A DNA stretch of 64,000 bases, from contig NZ_JADPKR010000062.1 of NCBI RefSeq assembly GCF_023074055.1, positions 62,001 through 126,000 of the forward strand. The letters run 5' to 3'. Below, piece after piece: positions 24,927-33,699 of this stretch. Under the pieces are notes generated by a model, which was not told where the DNA came from, did not search any database, and saw nothing but the letters and a program-made list of their open reading frames with translations. The DNA comes from Bradyrhizobium sp. 141 (GTDB lineage Bacteria; Pseudomonadota; Alphaproteobacteria; Rhizobiales; Xanthobacteraceae). The first letter of the stretch is position 1, and each line of letters starts with the position of its first letter. Both the position numbers and the translations under genes were made by a program.

Positions 24927-25538
24927 TCAATAGGTGAGCGCTGTGCCGGTCGGCCTGTCGAGCGCCGCGGATAGCGATCGATATTCCTCGCAATTCGTCC
25001 CGCAAATCGACGCAATGCGGCCAAGGTGATAGATAGCCTGCTCGCGATTGCCGCGCTCGAGCTGCCACAGCCCGTAATATTGCCACGTCAGCACGTGGTT
25101 CGGGTCCGCCTTCAATGCGCGTTCGTACCAGACCTGCGACTGCTCGTAGTCACCAAGCTTGCGATAGGAGTAGCCGATGAGGTTGGCGACGTTCGGATGG
25201 TCGTCATGGCCAAGCGACCTCAATTGCGCGATCGCGGCCGCATAGTCGTTGCGCTCGTAGATGGTGTGATAGGCCATGCGATAGCCAGGCGCGAATGCGG
25301 GATCGTCGATGCTGGACTGGTTGTTCGGCTTCTTGCCCTTCTGGGTCGCCTTGGCACCCGGGCGCTTCGGATAGGTCGGCTGCGGCCTTTGATCCGAATA
25401 GGCCCCGGCATACGGATCCGTGGAACTAACGCCGCCCCCGCCTCCGCCCCCGCCTCCACCCGCGGCGAATGCCGGCGAGCTCAACAGGGCTGCCGCGAAT
25501 GTACCCAACGCGACGCACCTGATCATCGCTGCGATCAT
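24927..25538 (-). CDS. Secreted/periplasmic TPR protein with poly-glycine linker
   Basis: A 203-residue protein. The signal peptide MIAAMIRCVALGTFAAALLS ends around SPAFAA. Ten consecutive glycines (about 27-36) and a Pro/Lys-rich linker follow, then two to three tetratricopeptide repeats: YHTIYERNDYAAAIAQLRSL, ANLIGYSYRKLGDYEQSQVW and WQYYGLWQLERGNREQAIYH. TPR units bind partner proteins, so it is probably a periplasmic scaffold. ATG 25538 has GGGAG upstream. It is downstream of the AMP nucleosidase gene by 119 bp but functionally unrelated as far as can be seen. Confidence 0.83.
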   Translation of the reverse strand: MIAAMIRCVALGTFAAALLSSPAFAAGGGGGGGGGGVSSTDPYAGAYSDQRPQPTYPKRPGAKATQKGKKPNNQSSIDDPAFAPGYRMAYHTIYERNDYAAAIAQLRSLGHDDHPNVANLIGYSYRKLGDYEQSQVWYERALKADPNHVLTWQYYGLWQLERGNREQAIYHLGRIASICGTNCEEYRSLSAALDRPTGTALTY

Positions 25539-25657
25539 GTCTGTCTCCCGTACAGTTTCAAGCGGCCCCGGAAGACGTGATAACCCTGCCTTGACAACAA
25601 TATTCCGGGGCGCTGCTCTCACGGAGACGTCAGCGTTCGTACGACAGGTCTGGTGAC

Positions 25658-27127
25658 TTACTGGAAGGCCACCTCAGCGAAACTGCGGAGCTTTCGCGAA
25701 TGCAGCCGCTCCGATTCCTGCTGCTTGAGCCGCTCCAGTGCCTTCAGGCCGATCTCGAGATGCTGGCCGACGCGGCGGCGGTAAAATTCGCTGGCCATGC
25801 CGGCGAGCTTGATCTCGCCGTGCAGCGGCTTGTCGGAGACGCAGAGCAGCGTGCCGTAGGGCACGCGGAAGCGGTAGCCGTTGGCGGCGATCGCGGCCGA
25901 TTCCATGTCGAGCGCAACTGCGCGCGACTGCGACAGGCGGCGGATCACCTCAGGCCCGGAGATCTCCCAATTGCGGTTGTCGACACTGGCGACGGTGCCG
26001 GTGCGCATCAGGCGCTTGAGCTCAAAACCTTCGAGCCCGGTGACGTCCTCGACCGCCTCCTCGAGCGCGACCTGCATCTCGGCCAGCGCCGGGATCGGCA
26101 CCCATAGCGGCAGCTCGCGGTCGAGCACATGGTCCTCGCGCACATAGCCGTGCGCGAGCACGTAATCGCCGAGCCGCTGCGTGTTGCGCAGGCCCGCGCA
26201 GTGGCCGAGCATCAGCCAGGCATGCGGGCGCAGCACCGCGACGTGGTCGGTGACGTTCCGCGCATTCGACGGACCGGTGCCGATGTTGATCAGGGTGATG
26301 CCGCGATAGCCGGGCGCGACCAGGTGGAAGGCCGGCATCTGCGGCATGCGCGCGGGCGCGTCCCCGCTGGTCGCGCCGCCGCTGCGCGTGATGACATTGC
26401 CGGGCGCGACGAAGGCTTCGAGGCCGGCCTCGCCGGACTGGAGCCGCTGCTGGCAGGCTTGCACGAATGCATCGACATAGAACTGGTAGTTGGTGAAGAT
26501 CACAAAGTTCTGGAAATATTCGGGGTCGGTGCCGGTGTAATGATAAAGCCGGCGCAACGAGTAATCGACACGGGCGGCCCGAAACAGCGACAGCGGCTCG
26601 GGCACGCCCGGCTGGAGCTCAAACGTGCCGTCGGCGATGGAATCGTCCATGGTGGCGAGATCCGGCACGTCGAACGCGTCGCGCAGCGACCGCGTCACAA
26701 GCGAATTCTCGCTCGTCGTGATGGCGGCTTCGATGTTGATGTCACGGCGGTAGGCGAAGTGGATCGGGATCGGCTCGGCCGATTCCCCGATCTCGACGGG
26801 CACGCCATGGTTCTGGATCAGCAGCCCGATCTGTTCGACGAGATAGCTGCGGAACAGATCCGGCCGCGTGACGCTGGTCTCGTGCACGCCGGGGCCGGCG
26901 ACGAAGCCATAGGCCAGGCGCGAATCCAGCCGCGCATGCGTTGCGGTGGTGACGCGGACGAAGGGATAGTAGGCCCGCACCCGCGTCGTGATCGCCTCGC
27001 CGTTGACATAGGCCTCGAACCGGTCGCGCAGAAACTTCGTGTTGCGCTCGTAGATCTCTTCCAGGCGGGCAACGGCGAGGGACGCGTCGGAGAAGGATTC
27101 GGTGGCGATGGAGGGGAGAGATTGCAT
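25658..27127 (-). CDS. amn: AMP nucleosidase
   Basis: A 489-residue enzyme that hydrolyses AMP to adenine and ribose 5-phosphate. The N-terminal AMP nucleosidase domain (about 1-180) has RVRAYYPFVRVTTATHARLD and FAYRRDINIEAAITTSENSL. The C-terminal nucleoside-phosphorylase-like domain has TLINIGTGPSNARNVTDHVA, LMLGHCAGLR, and ALDMESAAIAANGYRFRVPY followed by GTLLCVSDKPLHGEIKL. The length matches E. coli Amn (484). It is probably monocistronic with a repeat block just upstream. Role: adenylate pool control and purine salvage. Confidence 0.93.
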   Translation of the reverse strand: MQSLPSIATESFSDASLAVARLEEIYERNTKFLRDRFEAYVNGEAITTRVRAYYPFVRVTTATHARLDSRLAYGFVAGPGVHETSVTRPDLFRSYLVEQIGLLIQNHGVPVEIGESAEPIPIHFAYRRDINIEAAITTSENSLVTRSLRDAFDVPDLATMDDSIADGTFELQPGVPEPLSLFRAARVDYSLRRLYHYTGTDPEYFQNFVIFTNYQFYVDAFVQACQQRLQSGEAGLEAFVAPGNVITRSGGATSGDAPARMPQMPAFHLVAPGYRGITLINIGTGPSNARNVTDHVAVLRPHAWLMLGHCAGLRNTQRLGDYVLAHGYVREDHVLDRELPLWVPIPALAEMQVALEEAVEDVTGLEGFELKRLMRTGTVASVDNRNWEISGPEVIRRLSQSRAVALDMESAAIAANGYRFRVPYGTLLCVSDKPLHGEIKLAGMASEFYRRRVGQHLEIGLKALERLKQQESERLHSRKLRSFAEVAFQ

Positions 27128-27181
27128 GGGTCGACCGCCGGGTTGCTGAGGCTCGAGTCGAACTATAGCAAAGAAGGCGGT

Positions 27182-27273
27182 GCCGTAGGGTGGGCAAAGC
27201 GAAGCGTGCCCACCATCTTGATTGCGTGCAAAGAATGGTGGGCACGGCGCTTCGCGCCTTTGCCCACCCTACG
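27182..27273. repeat. GTAGGGTGGGCAAAG inverted repeat, copy 3
   Basis: GCCGTAGGGTGGGCAAAGCG pairs with CCTTTGCCCACCCTACG, and GTGCCCACCATCTT with AATGGTGGGCACG sits inside. A further small palindrome, ATCCCGGATGCGCGCTAGGC then GCGCTCCGGGAT, follows at about 27296-27327. Confidence 0.8.
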
Positions 27274-27342
27274 AGACCGAATGTGCCGCGCGAGATCCCG
27301 GATGCGCGCTAGGCGCGCTCCGGGATGACGCGCTTTTGCGCG

Positions 27343-28677
27343 TCACTTTTCGCGGAACGCGCGCATCAGCTGGTCGTGCAGCGGCTTCATCAGATAGGAC
27401 AGCATGGTGCGGTCGCCGGTCTGGACGAAGGCTTCCACGGGCATGCCGGGAATCATCTTGACGTCGCCCAGGCGGGCGATCTCTTCGGCCGGCATCGAGA
27501 CGCGGATGGTGTAGTAGCTCTGACCGGTGCGCTGGTCGGTGGTGACGTCGGGCGAGACGCGGCTGACGAGGCCGTTGAGCTCCGGCGTGGTGCGCTGGTT
27601 GAAGGCGGAGAGGCGCAGCAGCGTCTTCTGGCCGATCTGGAGCTTGTCGATGTCGACCGGATTGACCTTGGCCTCGACCTGGAGATCGTCGGCCTGCGGC
27701 ACGATCAGCATCAGCGCATCACCGGCGGTGATGACGCCGCCGACGGTGTGCACCGTCGATTGCAGCACCATGCCGTCCTGCGGCGCGCGAATGTCGATGC
27801 GGCGAAGCTGGTCTTCGGCGGCGACCTTCCGCTCGATCAGTTCGCCGATCTTGTCGTTGGTCTCGCGCAGGTCCTTGGAGACTTCGCTCACCACGTCCTT
27901 GTCGACCTGGATGATCTGCAGCTCGGTCTCGGTGATCTTGCCCTTGGCCTGGGCGCGCGAGGCGATGTACTGCGCGCGCTCGCCGTTGAGGCGTGCCGAG
28001 TCGCGTTCGAGCTGGGTCAGGCGCGAGATCTGCACCAGACGCTTGTCGTAGAGCTCCCGCACGCCGGTGAGCTCGTTCTGCACCAGCGAGATCTCCTGGT
28101 CCTTGGCCTTCTCCTGGGCGCTGAGGCCCGAGATTTCCTCGTTGAGCTGCGTGATGCGCTCGCGGAGTTGCGCCTTCTGTCCGGTGCGGCCATTGACGCG
28201 GACGTCGAACAGCTTGGTTTCGGCGGAGAGCAGCAGCTTGACGTCAGGATCGATGGCGCGATCGAGCAGGGCCTGCGGAAATTCGATTCTGTCGACACCG
28301 CGCTGCTCGGCCTGCAATCGCGCCGCGCGCGCCTGCGCGGCGTCGAGATTCTTGGTGACGATGGCAAGGTTCGCTTTGGTGACGGTGTCGTCGAGCCGCA
28401 CCACGATGTCGCCGGCCTTGACCAGGTCGCCGTCGCGGGCACGCACCTCGCCAACCACGCCGCCGGTCGGGTGCTGCACCTTCTTGACGTTGGATTCGAC
28501 CACGATCTGCCCCGGCGCAATCAGCGCGCCCGAGATCAGCACGGTCGACGCCCAGCCGCCGAGACCGATGACCAGGACCAGCACGATCACGAGGCCGAGG
28601 ATCAGGTGAAACTTGATGGATTCACGGACGGTCTTCTTCGCGGCAGGCTTCGGGCCGCCGATGGCCATCGTGCTCAT
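27343..28677 (-). CDS. HlyD-family type I secretion adaptor (membrane fusion protein)
   Basis: A 444-residue periplasmic adaptor. A short cytoplasmic N-terminus and one membrane helix (about 25-50, LILGLVIVLVLVIGLGGWAS) lead to a barrel-sandwich half, GQIVVESNVKKVQHPTGGVV. A long coiled coil (about 110-280) has heptads such as ERITQLNEEISGLSAQEKAK. The returning lipoyl/barrel half includes IRAPQDGMVLQSTVHTVGGV and the C-terminal MPAEEIARLGDVKMIPGMPV. It links the ABC exporter to a TolC-like outer-membrane channel. The ATG overlaps the exporter TGA by 4 nt (28674-28677), so synthesis is coupled. No TolC gene is present in the window. Confidence 0.93.
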   Translation of the reverse strand: MSTMAIGGPKPAAKKTVRESIKFHLILGLVIVLVLVIGLGGWASTVLISGALIAPGQIVVESNVKKVQHPTGGVVGEVRARDGDLVKAGDIVVRLDDTVTKANLAIVTKNLDAAQARAARLQAEQRGVDRIEFPQALLDRAIDPDVKLLLSAETKLFDVRVNGRTGQKAQLRERITQLNEEISGLSAQEKAKDQEISLVQNELTGVRELYDKRLVQISRLTQLERDSARLNGERAQYIASRAQAKGKITETELQIIQVDKDVVSEVSKDLRETNDKIGELIERKVAAEDQLRRIDIRAPQDGMVLQSTVHTVGGVITAGDALMLIVPQADDLQVEAKVNPVDIDKLQIGQKTLLRLSAFNQRTTPELNGLVSRVSPDVTTDQRTGQSYYTIRVSMPAEEIARLGDVKMIPGMPVEAFVQTGDRTMLSYLMKPLHDQLMRAFREK

Positions 28678-30422
28678 GGCTTGGCCACTCCGCCTTCGCT
28701 GACGATCTTGATCGGTGCCGGCGGCGTCACGCGCGGCTGCAGCACCTGGGCGAGCACCTGCTCCTTCGGGCCGAACGCCTGCATGCGGCCGTCGCGCAGC
28801 ACCAGGACCTGGTCGACCGCCTCGACGCCGATCGGGCGGTGCGCCACCACGACGACGATGGCGCCGCGCTCGCGCGCGGCACGGACGGCGCGGGTCAGCG
28901 CCTCATCGCCTTCGGTGTCGAGATTGGAGTTGGGCTCGTCGAGCACGATCAGGAAGGGATTGCCATAGAGCGCACGTGCCAGCGCCACGCGCTGCGCCTG
29001 GCCTGCGGAAAGCGCCGCGCCCTGCTCGCCGACTTGGGTGTTGTAGCCCTCGCGCATCTTGATGATCATCTCGTGCACGCCGGCTTCTTTTGCCGCCGCG
29101 ATGATGCCGTCGGACGTCGCCTCGGGGTCGAACCGGCTGATGTTCTGCGCGATGGTGCCGCCGAACAATTCGACGTCCTGCGGCAGATAGCCGATGTGCC
29201 GGCCGAGCATGTCGGATGACCATTGATCGAGCGCCGCGCCGTCGAGCCGCACCTTGCCGCGCACCGGCTGCCAGACCCCGACCAGCGCGCGGATCAATGA
29301 CGACTTGCCGGAGCCGCTCGGGCCGATCACGCCGAGGCCGTTGCCCGCGGCGAGCGCGAAGGTGATGTCCTGCACGATGAGGCGCTGGTCGCCGGGCGGC
29401 ACCATGGCGACGCCTTCGACCGAGAGCCGGCTCGTGGGCGCCTGCAACTGGGTCGGCATCGTCTGCGCCGGCATCTGCTCCAACAGGCGGGTGAGGCGAT
29501 GCCAGCTCTGGCGTGCTGCGACGAAGGATCTCCAGTGCGCAATGGCGAGATCGACGGGTGCAAGCGCGCGGGCGGAGAGGATCGAGCCGGCAATGATGAT
29601 GCCGGCGGTCGCCTCCTGGTGGATGACGAGATAGGCGCCGACCGCGAGCACGGCCGATTGCAGCATCATGCGCAGCACCTTTGCGACCGCGCCGAGACCG
29701 CCGGCGACGTCGCTCGCACGCTGATTGCCAGCGAGATATTTTTCGTTGGTCTCGCTCCAGCGCTGGTTCATCCGACCGGCCATGCCCATCGAGACCATGA
29801 CTTCGGCGTTGCGGCGGCTGGCCTGGGCGAGATCGTTGCGCTGGGCGGCAAGGCCCATCGCCTCGCGCGCCGGCTGGCGCGACATGAACTCGGTGACCAG
29901 CGTCAGGCCGACCAGGATGATGGCGCCGATCAGCGCGGTGACGCCGATCATGACGTGGAAGGCGAAGCAGATGGCGAGATAGAGCGGCAGCCAGGGCAGA
30001 TCGAAGAACGCGCTCGGGCCCATGCCGCCGAGGAAGGAGCGGACGTTGTCGAGATCACGCAGCGGCTGGAGACCTTCGTTGCGGCTGCCGACCAGGAGCG
30101 GCAGGCGCACGATGGTGTCGAACACGCGCTTGTTGAGGGCTTCATCGAGCGCGGTGCCGACCCGCCCCAGGATCCGATTGCGGATCATGTCGAGCACGCC
30201 CTGCGCCATGTAGAGGAAGCTGGCGAGGATGATGAGGCCGACAAGGGTGGGAATGCTGCGGCTCGGCAGCACCCGGTCGTAGACCTCCAGCATGAAGATC
30301 GACCCGGTCAGATAGAGCAGGTTGATCATGCAGCTCATCAAGCCGACGCCGACGAACGCCGTGCGACAAGCGCGCAAGGCGTCACCGAGCTCTGAACGGC
30401 GGACGCCAGGGATGGCTGCCAT
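28674..30422 (-). CDS. Type I secretion system permease/ATPase (PrtD-like)
   Basis: A 582-residue ABC exporter half. The membrane domain (about 20-310, with GVGLMSCMINLLYLTGSIFM and VYDRVLPSRSIPTLVGL) is followed by a nucleotide-binding domain: Walker A GPSGSGKSSLIRA, signature LSAGQAQRVALARAL and Walker B FLIVLDEPNSNLD. No C39 peptidase-like domain precedes it, which is the PrtD/AprD type used for proteins with C-terminal uncleaved signals (RTX proteases, adhesins). The 2058-residue protein at 42735-48911 is the obvious nearby candidate substrate, though 12 kb away. Promoter probably in the 256-bp spacer upstream. Confidence 0.93.
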   Translation of the reverse strand: MAAIPGVRRSELGDALRACRTAFVGVGLMSCMINLLYLTGSIFMLEVYDRVLPSRSIPTLVGLIILASFLYMAQGVLDMIRNRILGRVGTALDEALNKRVFDTIVRLPLLVGSRNEGLQPLRDLDNVRSFLGGMGPSAFFDLPWLPLYLAICFAFHVMIGVTALIGAIILVGLTLVTEFMSRQPAREAMGLAAQRNDLAQASRRNAEVMVSMGMAGRMNQRWSETNEKYLAGNQRASDVAGGLGAVAKVLRMMLQSAVLAVGAYLVIHQEATAGIIIAGSILSARALAPVDLAIAHWRSFVAARQSWHRLTRLLEQMPAQTMPTQLQAPTSRLSVEGVAMVPPGDQRLIVQDITFALAAGNGLGVIGPSGSGKSSLIRALVGVWQPVRGKVRLDGAALDQWSSDMLGRHIGYLPQDVELFGGTIAQNISRFDPEATSDGIIAAAKEAGVHEMIIKMREGYNTQVGEQGAALSAGQAQRVALARALYGNPFLIVLDEPNSNLDTEGDEALTRAVRAARERGAIVVVVAHRPIGVEAVDQVLVLRDGRMQAFGPKEQVLAQVLQPRVTPPAPIKIVSEGGVAKP

Positions 30423-30678
30423 CAGTCTGATCTCTTTCCGGTGAGAGGCAAAGCCCCTGATTTCAAAGGCAAAATCAGGAGTACTTGACCCGGATTAACA
30501 TCGCGTTTTCCGCCCGTCCAACGCAGTCGACCTAATCCAGGCCTCCATGAGCCACATCTACCCCTGATAGCATTGTGCGCAAGTCCGGAATTTCACAGGC
30601 TTGCGGCTTTTTCTTGCGGGCTTTCAGGCTCTTCCCGGAAAAGCGAGAGCCCAAAAGTTCCGATCCGCCGAGCGCGGG
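30423..30678. other. Intergenic region upstream of the type I secretion operon
   Basis: These 256 bp hold no gene. CTGATTT (30457-30463) and AAATCAG (30472-30478) form a short stem, followed by TACTTGACCCGGATTAACAT, AT-richer than the surroundings and possibly promoter-like but facing the wrong way for the exporter. Confidence 0.35.
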
Positions 30679-30948
30679 CTAGAACCGGCCGCCGCCACGC
30701 ACCAGCCGCACCACCAGCAGCAGGATGACCGCGCCGATGGCGGAATAGACGATCTCCGACACCAGGCCCGTGCCGAGACGAATGCCGAGCTTCGGAAACA
30801 GGAAGCTCGCCACCAGCGCGCCGGCGATGCCGACCACGATGTCGCCGATGATGCCGAACCCGGTCCCGCGCACCACCTTGCCGGCGAGCCAGCCGGCCAC
30901 CAGGCCGACAAACAGGATGACAAGCAGGCCTTCGTTGGAAATGTACAT
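30679..30948 (-). CDS. GlsB/YeaQ/YmgE-family stress-response membrane protein
   Basis: An 89-residue protein with three membrane segments, LLVILFVGLVAGWLAGKVVR, GIIGDIVVGIAGALVASFLF and SEIVYSAIGAVILLLVVRLV, and the conserved Gly-rich loops GTGFGIIGDIVVG. This is the transglycosylase-associated (YeaQ) family, small inner-membrane proteins often induced by envelope or general stress. ATG 30948 (MYISNEGLLVI) is the family start, with GAGGGAC about 7-13 nt upstream. Monocistronic. Confidence 0.88.
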   Translation of the reverse strand: MYISNEGLLVILFVGLVAGWLAGKVVRGTGFGIIGDIVVGIAGALVASFLFPKLGIRLGTGLVSEIVYSAIGAVILLLVVRLVRGGGRF

Positions 30949-31115
30949 AAGTGAGGTCCCTCTCCGTGAACGGAGCCATGGAACGGGAACCGGGATGAAT
31001 GGGGTGTGAATGCTGTTCCCCGGCGGCTGGTGGCGGCTGGGAAGAGAAAAAGCCGAAAACAACCCCATGCACAGTAGCCAAGTCGGTGTTGTCGCAGAAA
31101 AATTTCAAGTGGGTG

Positions 31116-32093
31116 TTACGATACTGCGGCCGCCTGCTCCGCCAGCACGCATCGCGCCGCCCGGCCCGGCCCGACCTCCACGTTCGCAGGCAATTGCTCC
31201 AGGCAACGAGGCTGGGCCGCCGAACAGCGCGGGGCGAAGGAGCAGTTGTGGGGCTTTTCGCCCAGCGAGGGCGGCGTGCCGGGGATGGTTTCGAGGCGTT
31301 GCCCCCGCTTGGCGCCGTGGATGGTCGAGGCGAGCAGGCCCTTGGCGTAGGGATGCACCGGGCTGCGGACGATGTCGCGCAAGCTACCCTGCTCCACGAT
31401 CTGGCCGGCATACATCACCGCCACGCGGTCGCAGATCTCGATGGCGACGCCGATGTCGTGGGTGACGAAGATGACGGACATGCCGAACTCGCGCTGCAAC
31501 TCGCGCAGCAGCAACAGGATCTGGATCTGCACGGTGGCGTCGAGCGCCGTGGTCGGCTCGTCCGCCAGCAGGATTTTTGGCCGGCAGGCCAGCGCCAGCG
31601 CAATCATGGCGCGCTGCCGCATGCCGCCGGACATCTCGTGCGGATAGGCGTCCAGCCGCCGCTTGGCGGAGGGGATGCGCACGACCTCGAGCATCTCCAG
31701 CGCCCGCGCCCTGCCCTCCGCGTAACTCTTGCCTTCGTGGCGCACCACGCTTTCGGCGATCTGCGCCCCGATGGTGTAGACCGGATCGAGCGCCAATGCC
31801 GGCTCCTGGAAGATCATCGAGACGGTCTGGCCGCGGAATGACGACAATTCCTCATCGTTCATGGCGAGCACGTCGCGGCCCATCACGTTGACCTTGCCCG
31901 AAATCTGCGTGCGCTTCTTCGGCAATAGCCGCATCAAGGCACGCAGTGTCACGCTCTTGCCAGAGCCGGACTCGCCGAGCAGGCCCAGCACCTCGCTGGT
32001 CCCGAGCGAGAGGCTCAGATCGTTCACGGCATAGACCGTGCGCTCGCCGGTGAAGCGGATGTTAAGGCCTGAGATCTCGACGAGGTTGGTCAT
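31116..32093 (-). CDS. Oligo/dipeptide ABC transporter ATP-binding protein (DppD-like)
   Basis: A 325-residue ATPase. Walker A is GESGSGKSVTLRALM, the signature is MSGGMRQRAMIALALACRPK, and Walker B is ILLADEPTTALD, then VTHDIGVA as the H-loop. The C-terminal oligopeptide-transporter motif HPYAKGLLASTI is followed by the Cys-containing FAPRCSAAQPRCLEQLP cluster region typical of DppD/OppD. It is the last gene of the operon; its ATG overlaps the amidase TGA (32090-32093). It pairs with the DppF-like ATPase at 33696 to drive the two permeases. Confidence 0.9.
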   Translation of the reverse strand: MTNLVEISGLNIRFTGERTVYAVNDLSLSLGTSEVLGLLGESGSGKSVTLRALMRLLPKKRTQISGKVNVMGRDVLAMNDEELSSFRGQTVSMIFQEPALALDPVYTIGAQIAESVVRHEGKSYAEGRARALEMLEVVRIPSAKRRLDAYPHEMSGGMRQRAMIALALACRPKILLADEPTTALDATVQIQILLLLRELQREFGMSVIFVTHDIGVAIEICDRVAVMYAGQIVEQGSLRDIVRSPVHPYAKGLLASTIHGAKRGQRLETIPGTPPSLGEKPHNCSFAPRCSAAQPRCLEQLPANVEVGPGRAARCVLAEQAAAVS

Positions 32094-33505
32094 GACGGCA
32101 GTTTCGGCAATCGATCGTGATAGTCGGTGACGCGCTGGAAGGCGGCGCCGATGGTGAGCAGGGTCGCTTCATCGAAGGAGCGGCCGATCAGTTGCATGCC
32201 GACCGGCAGGCCGCTTTTGGTGAAGCCGGACGGTACGGTGAGCGACGGCAGGCCGAGATAGTTCACCGGGCGGGTGAACAGGGTCAGGCGCTGCACCATG
32301 GCCGGTGCATTCGGGCCGCCGCCGACATCGCTCTCCTCCATCGTCGGCGCCGGCACCGGCGAGGCCGGTGCGATCACCGCATCGACGCTTGCGGTCGCCG
32401 CGTTGTGGGCGGCGAGCGCCGGGCCGCGCCAGCGCATCGCCTCCAGATAGGTGATGGCGGGAACGGCGAGACCGTTCTGAAGCCGCATCAGCACTTGCGG
32501 GCCATAATCCTGCGGACGCTCGATCATCCACCGCTTGTGGAAGGCGGCAGCTTCGGCGGCGAGCACGAGCTGGCTCGCCGAGGACAATTGCCGCTGGTCC
32601 GGCAGCTCGACCTTGACGATGTCGGCGCCCTCGCGCTTGAGCAGCGCGATGGTCTCGTCCAGCACGCGCGCGACCTCGCCGTCGAGATCGTCGACATAAA
32701 AGGATGCGGGCACGCCGATCTTGAGGCCCTTCAGCGAGCCCTTGGTCGCAGCGACATAATCCGACAGCGGCTCGTGGCTGCAGGTCGAATCCGCGGGGTC
32801 GGCGCCGGCCATCAAGGCCAGCAGCAGCGCGCAATCCTCGGCAGTCCGTGCGAGGGGGCCGACCGTGTCGAGCGATTGCGACAGCGGCATCGCGCCGGCG
32901 CGGCTGACGCGCCCGACGGTGGTCTTGAGGCCGGTGACGCCGCAAAAATGCGCGGGCATGCGGATCGAGCCGCCTGTGTCGGAGCCGAGCGCCGCATAGG
33001 TCAGCCGCGCGGCAACCGCCGAACCGGAGCCGGATGAGGACCCGCCGGTGATATGGGCGACGTTCCAGGGATTGCGCACCGGGCCGTAATGGGCGTTGTG
33101 ACCGGTCGGGCCGTAGGCGAATTCGGCGAGGTGCAGCGTGCCGAGGCGCACCTGTCCGGCATCCTTCAGCCGCTGCAGGGCGGTGGACGTGACGGTTGGC
33201 ACGAAGTCGCGGCGGATCAGCGAGCCGCAGGTCGCGACGTGACCCGTGTCGTAATACATGTCCTTGTGCGCGAGCGGCACGCCATGCAGGGGTCCGCGGA
33301 CATTGCCCTTGGCGAGCTCGGAATCGGCGGCTTCGGCCGCCTTCAATGCTGCCTCGGCCTCGACCGACATGAAGGCGTTGAGATGCGGCTGCCACTGCGC
33401 GATGCGGTGCAGCAGCGCGCGCGTGACCTCATGCGAGGACACCTGCTTCATCGCGATCGCGCGCGCGACCTCGGTGAGCGTCATCAATGCAGGCTCGGTG
33501 CTCAT
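32090..33505 (-). CDS. Amidase-signature enzyme (AtzE-like), embedded in ABC operon
   Basis: A 471-residue amidase. Lys81 lies in LAHKDMYYD, the cis-Ser in HITGGSSSGSGSA (about 156-158), and the nucleophile Ser180 in GSDTGGSIRMPA. The C-terminus runs LGLPSLTVPSGFTKSGLPVG. It begins in a 4-nt overlap with a 65-residue AtzG/GatC-like gene and ends in a 4-nt overlap with the transporter ATPase gene. That arrangement mirrors 1-carboxybiuret hydrolase AtzE with its small subunit AtzG. It most likely hydrolyses the amide compound that the transporter imports, releasing ammonia. The exact substrate is unknown. Confidence 0.9.
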   Translation of the reverse strand: MSTEPALMTLTEVARAIAMKQVSSHEVTRALLHRIAQWQPHLNAFMSVEAEAALKAAEAADSELAKGNVRGPLHGVPLAHKDMYYDTGHVATCGSLIRRDFVPTVTSTALQRLKDAGQVRLGTLHLAEFAYGPTGHNAHYGPVRNPWNVAHITGGSSSGSGSAVAARLTYAALGSDTGGSIRMPAHFCGVTGLKTTVGRVSRAGAMPLSQSLDTVGPLARTAEDCALLLALMAGADPADSTCSHEPLSDYVAATKGSLKGLKIGVPASFYVDDLDGEVARVLDETIALLKREGADIVKVELPDQRQLSSASQLVLAAEAAAFHKRWMIERPQDYGPQVLMRLQNGLAVPAITYLEAMRWRGPALAAHNAATASVDAVIAPASPVPAPTMEESDVGGGPNAPAMVQRLTLFTRPVNYLGLPSLTVPSGFTKSGLPVGMQLIGRSFDEATLLTIGAAFQRVTDYHDRLPKLPS

Positions 33506-33699
33506 TTCGAGACCTTCTGCGTCTGCGCGATCGGATAAAGCGCGGGCTCGAGGTCGAACGGAAGCGTGCCGGCGATGGCCTCGAAGCCTTCGAAGGCAGG
33601 TCCGATGGAATTTGAGATGCGCGTCGCGATCTCGTCATCCACAGCGACGCCGGCGATTTGCGCGATCGGCTTGATCTCTTTCGGTGTCGGTCTCGTCAT
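33502..33699 (-). CDS. AtzG-like small subunit (DUF4089 type)
   Basis: A 65-residue protein. The segment IAQIAGVAVDDEIATRISNS and the ending GTLPFDLEPALYPIAQ resemble AtzG/DUF4089, where a helical region is followed by Leu/Phe-x-x-x-x-EPAxxF. In AtzE-AtzG and GatCAB the small partner wraps the amidase and stabilises it. Both gene ends overlap neighbours by 4 nt (ATGA at 33502-33505 with the amidase, 33696-33699 with the ATPase), so it is co-translated with the enzyme it would bind. Assigned from memory of the family plus context; too short for certainty. Confidence 0.7.
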   Translation of the reverse strand: MTRPTPKEIKPIAQIAGVAVDDEIATRISNSIGPAFEGFEAIAGTLPFDLEPALYPIAQTQKVSK

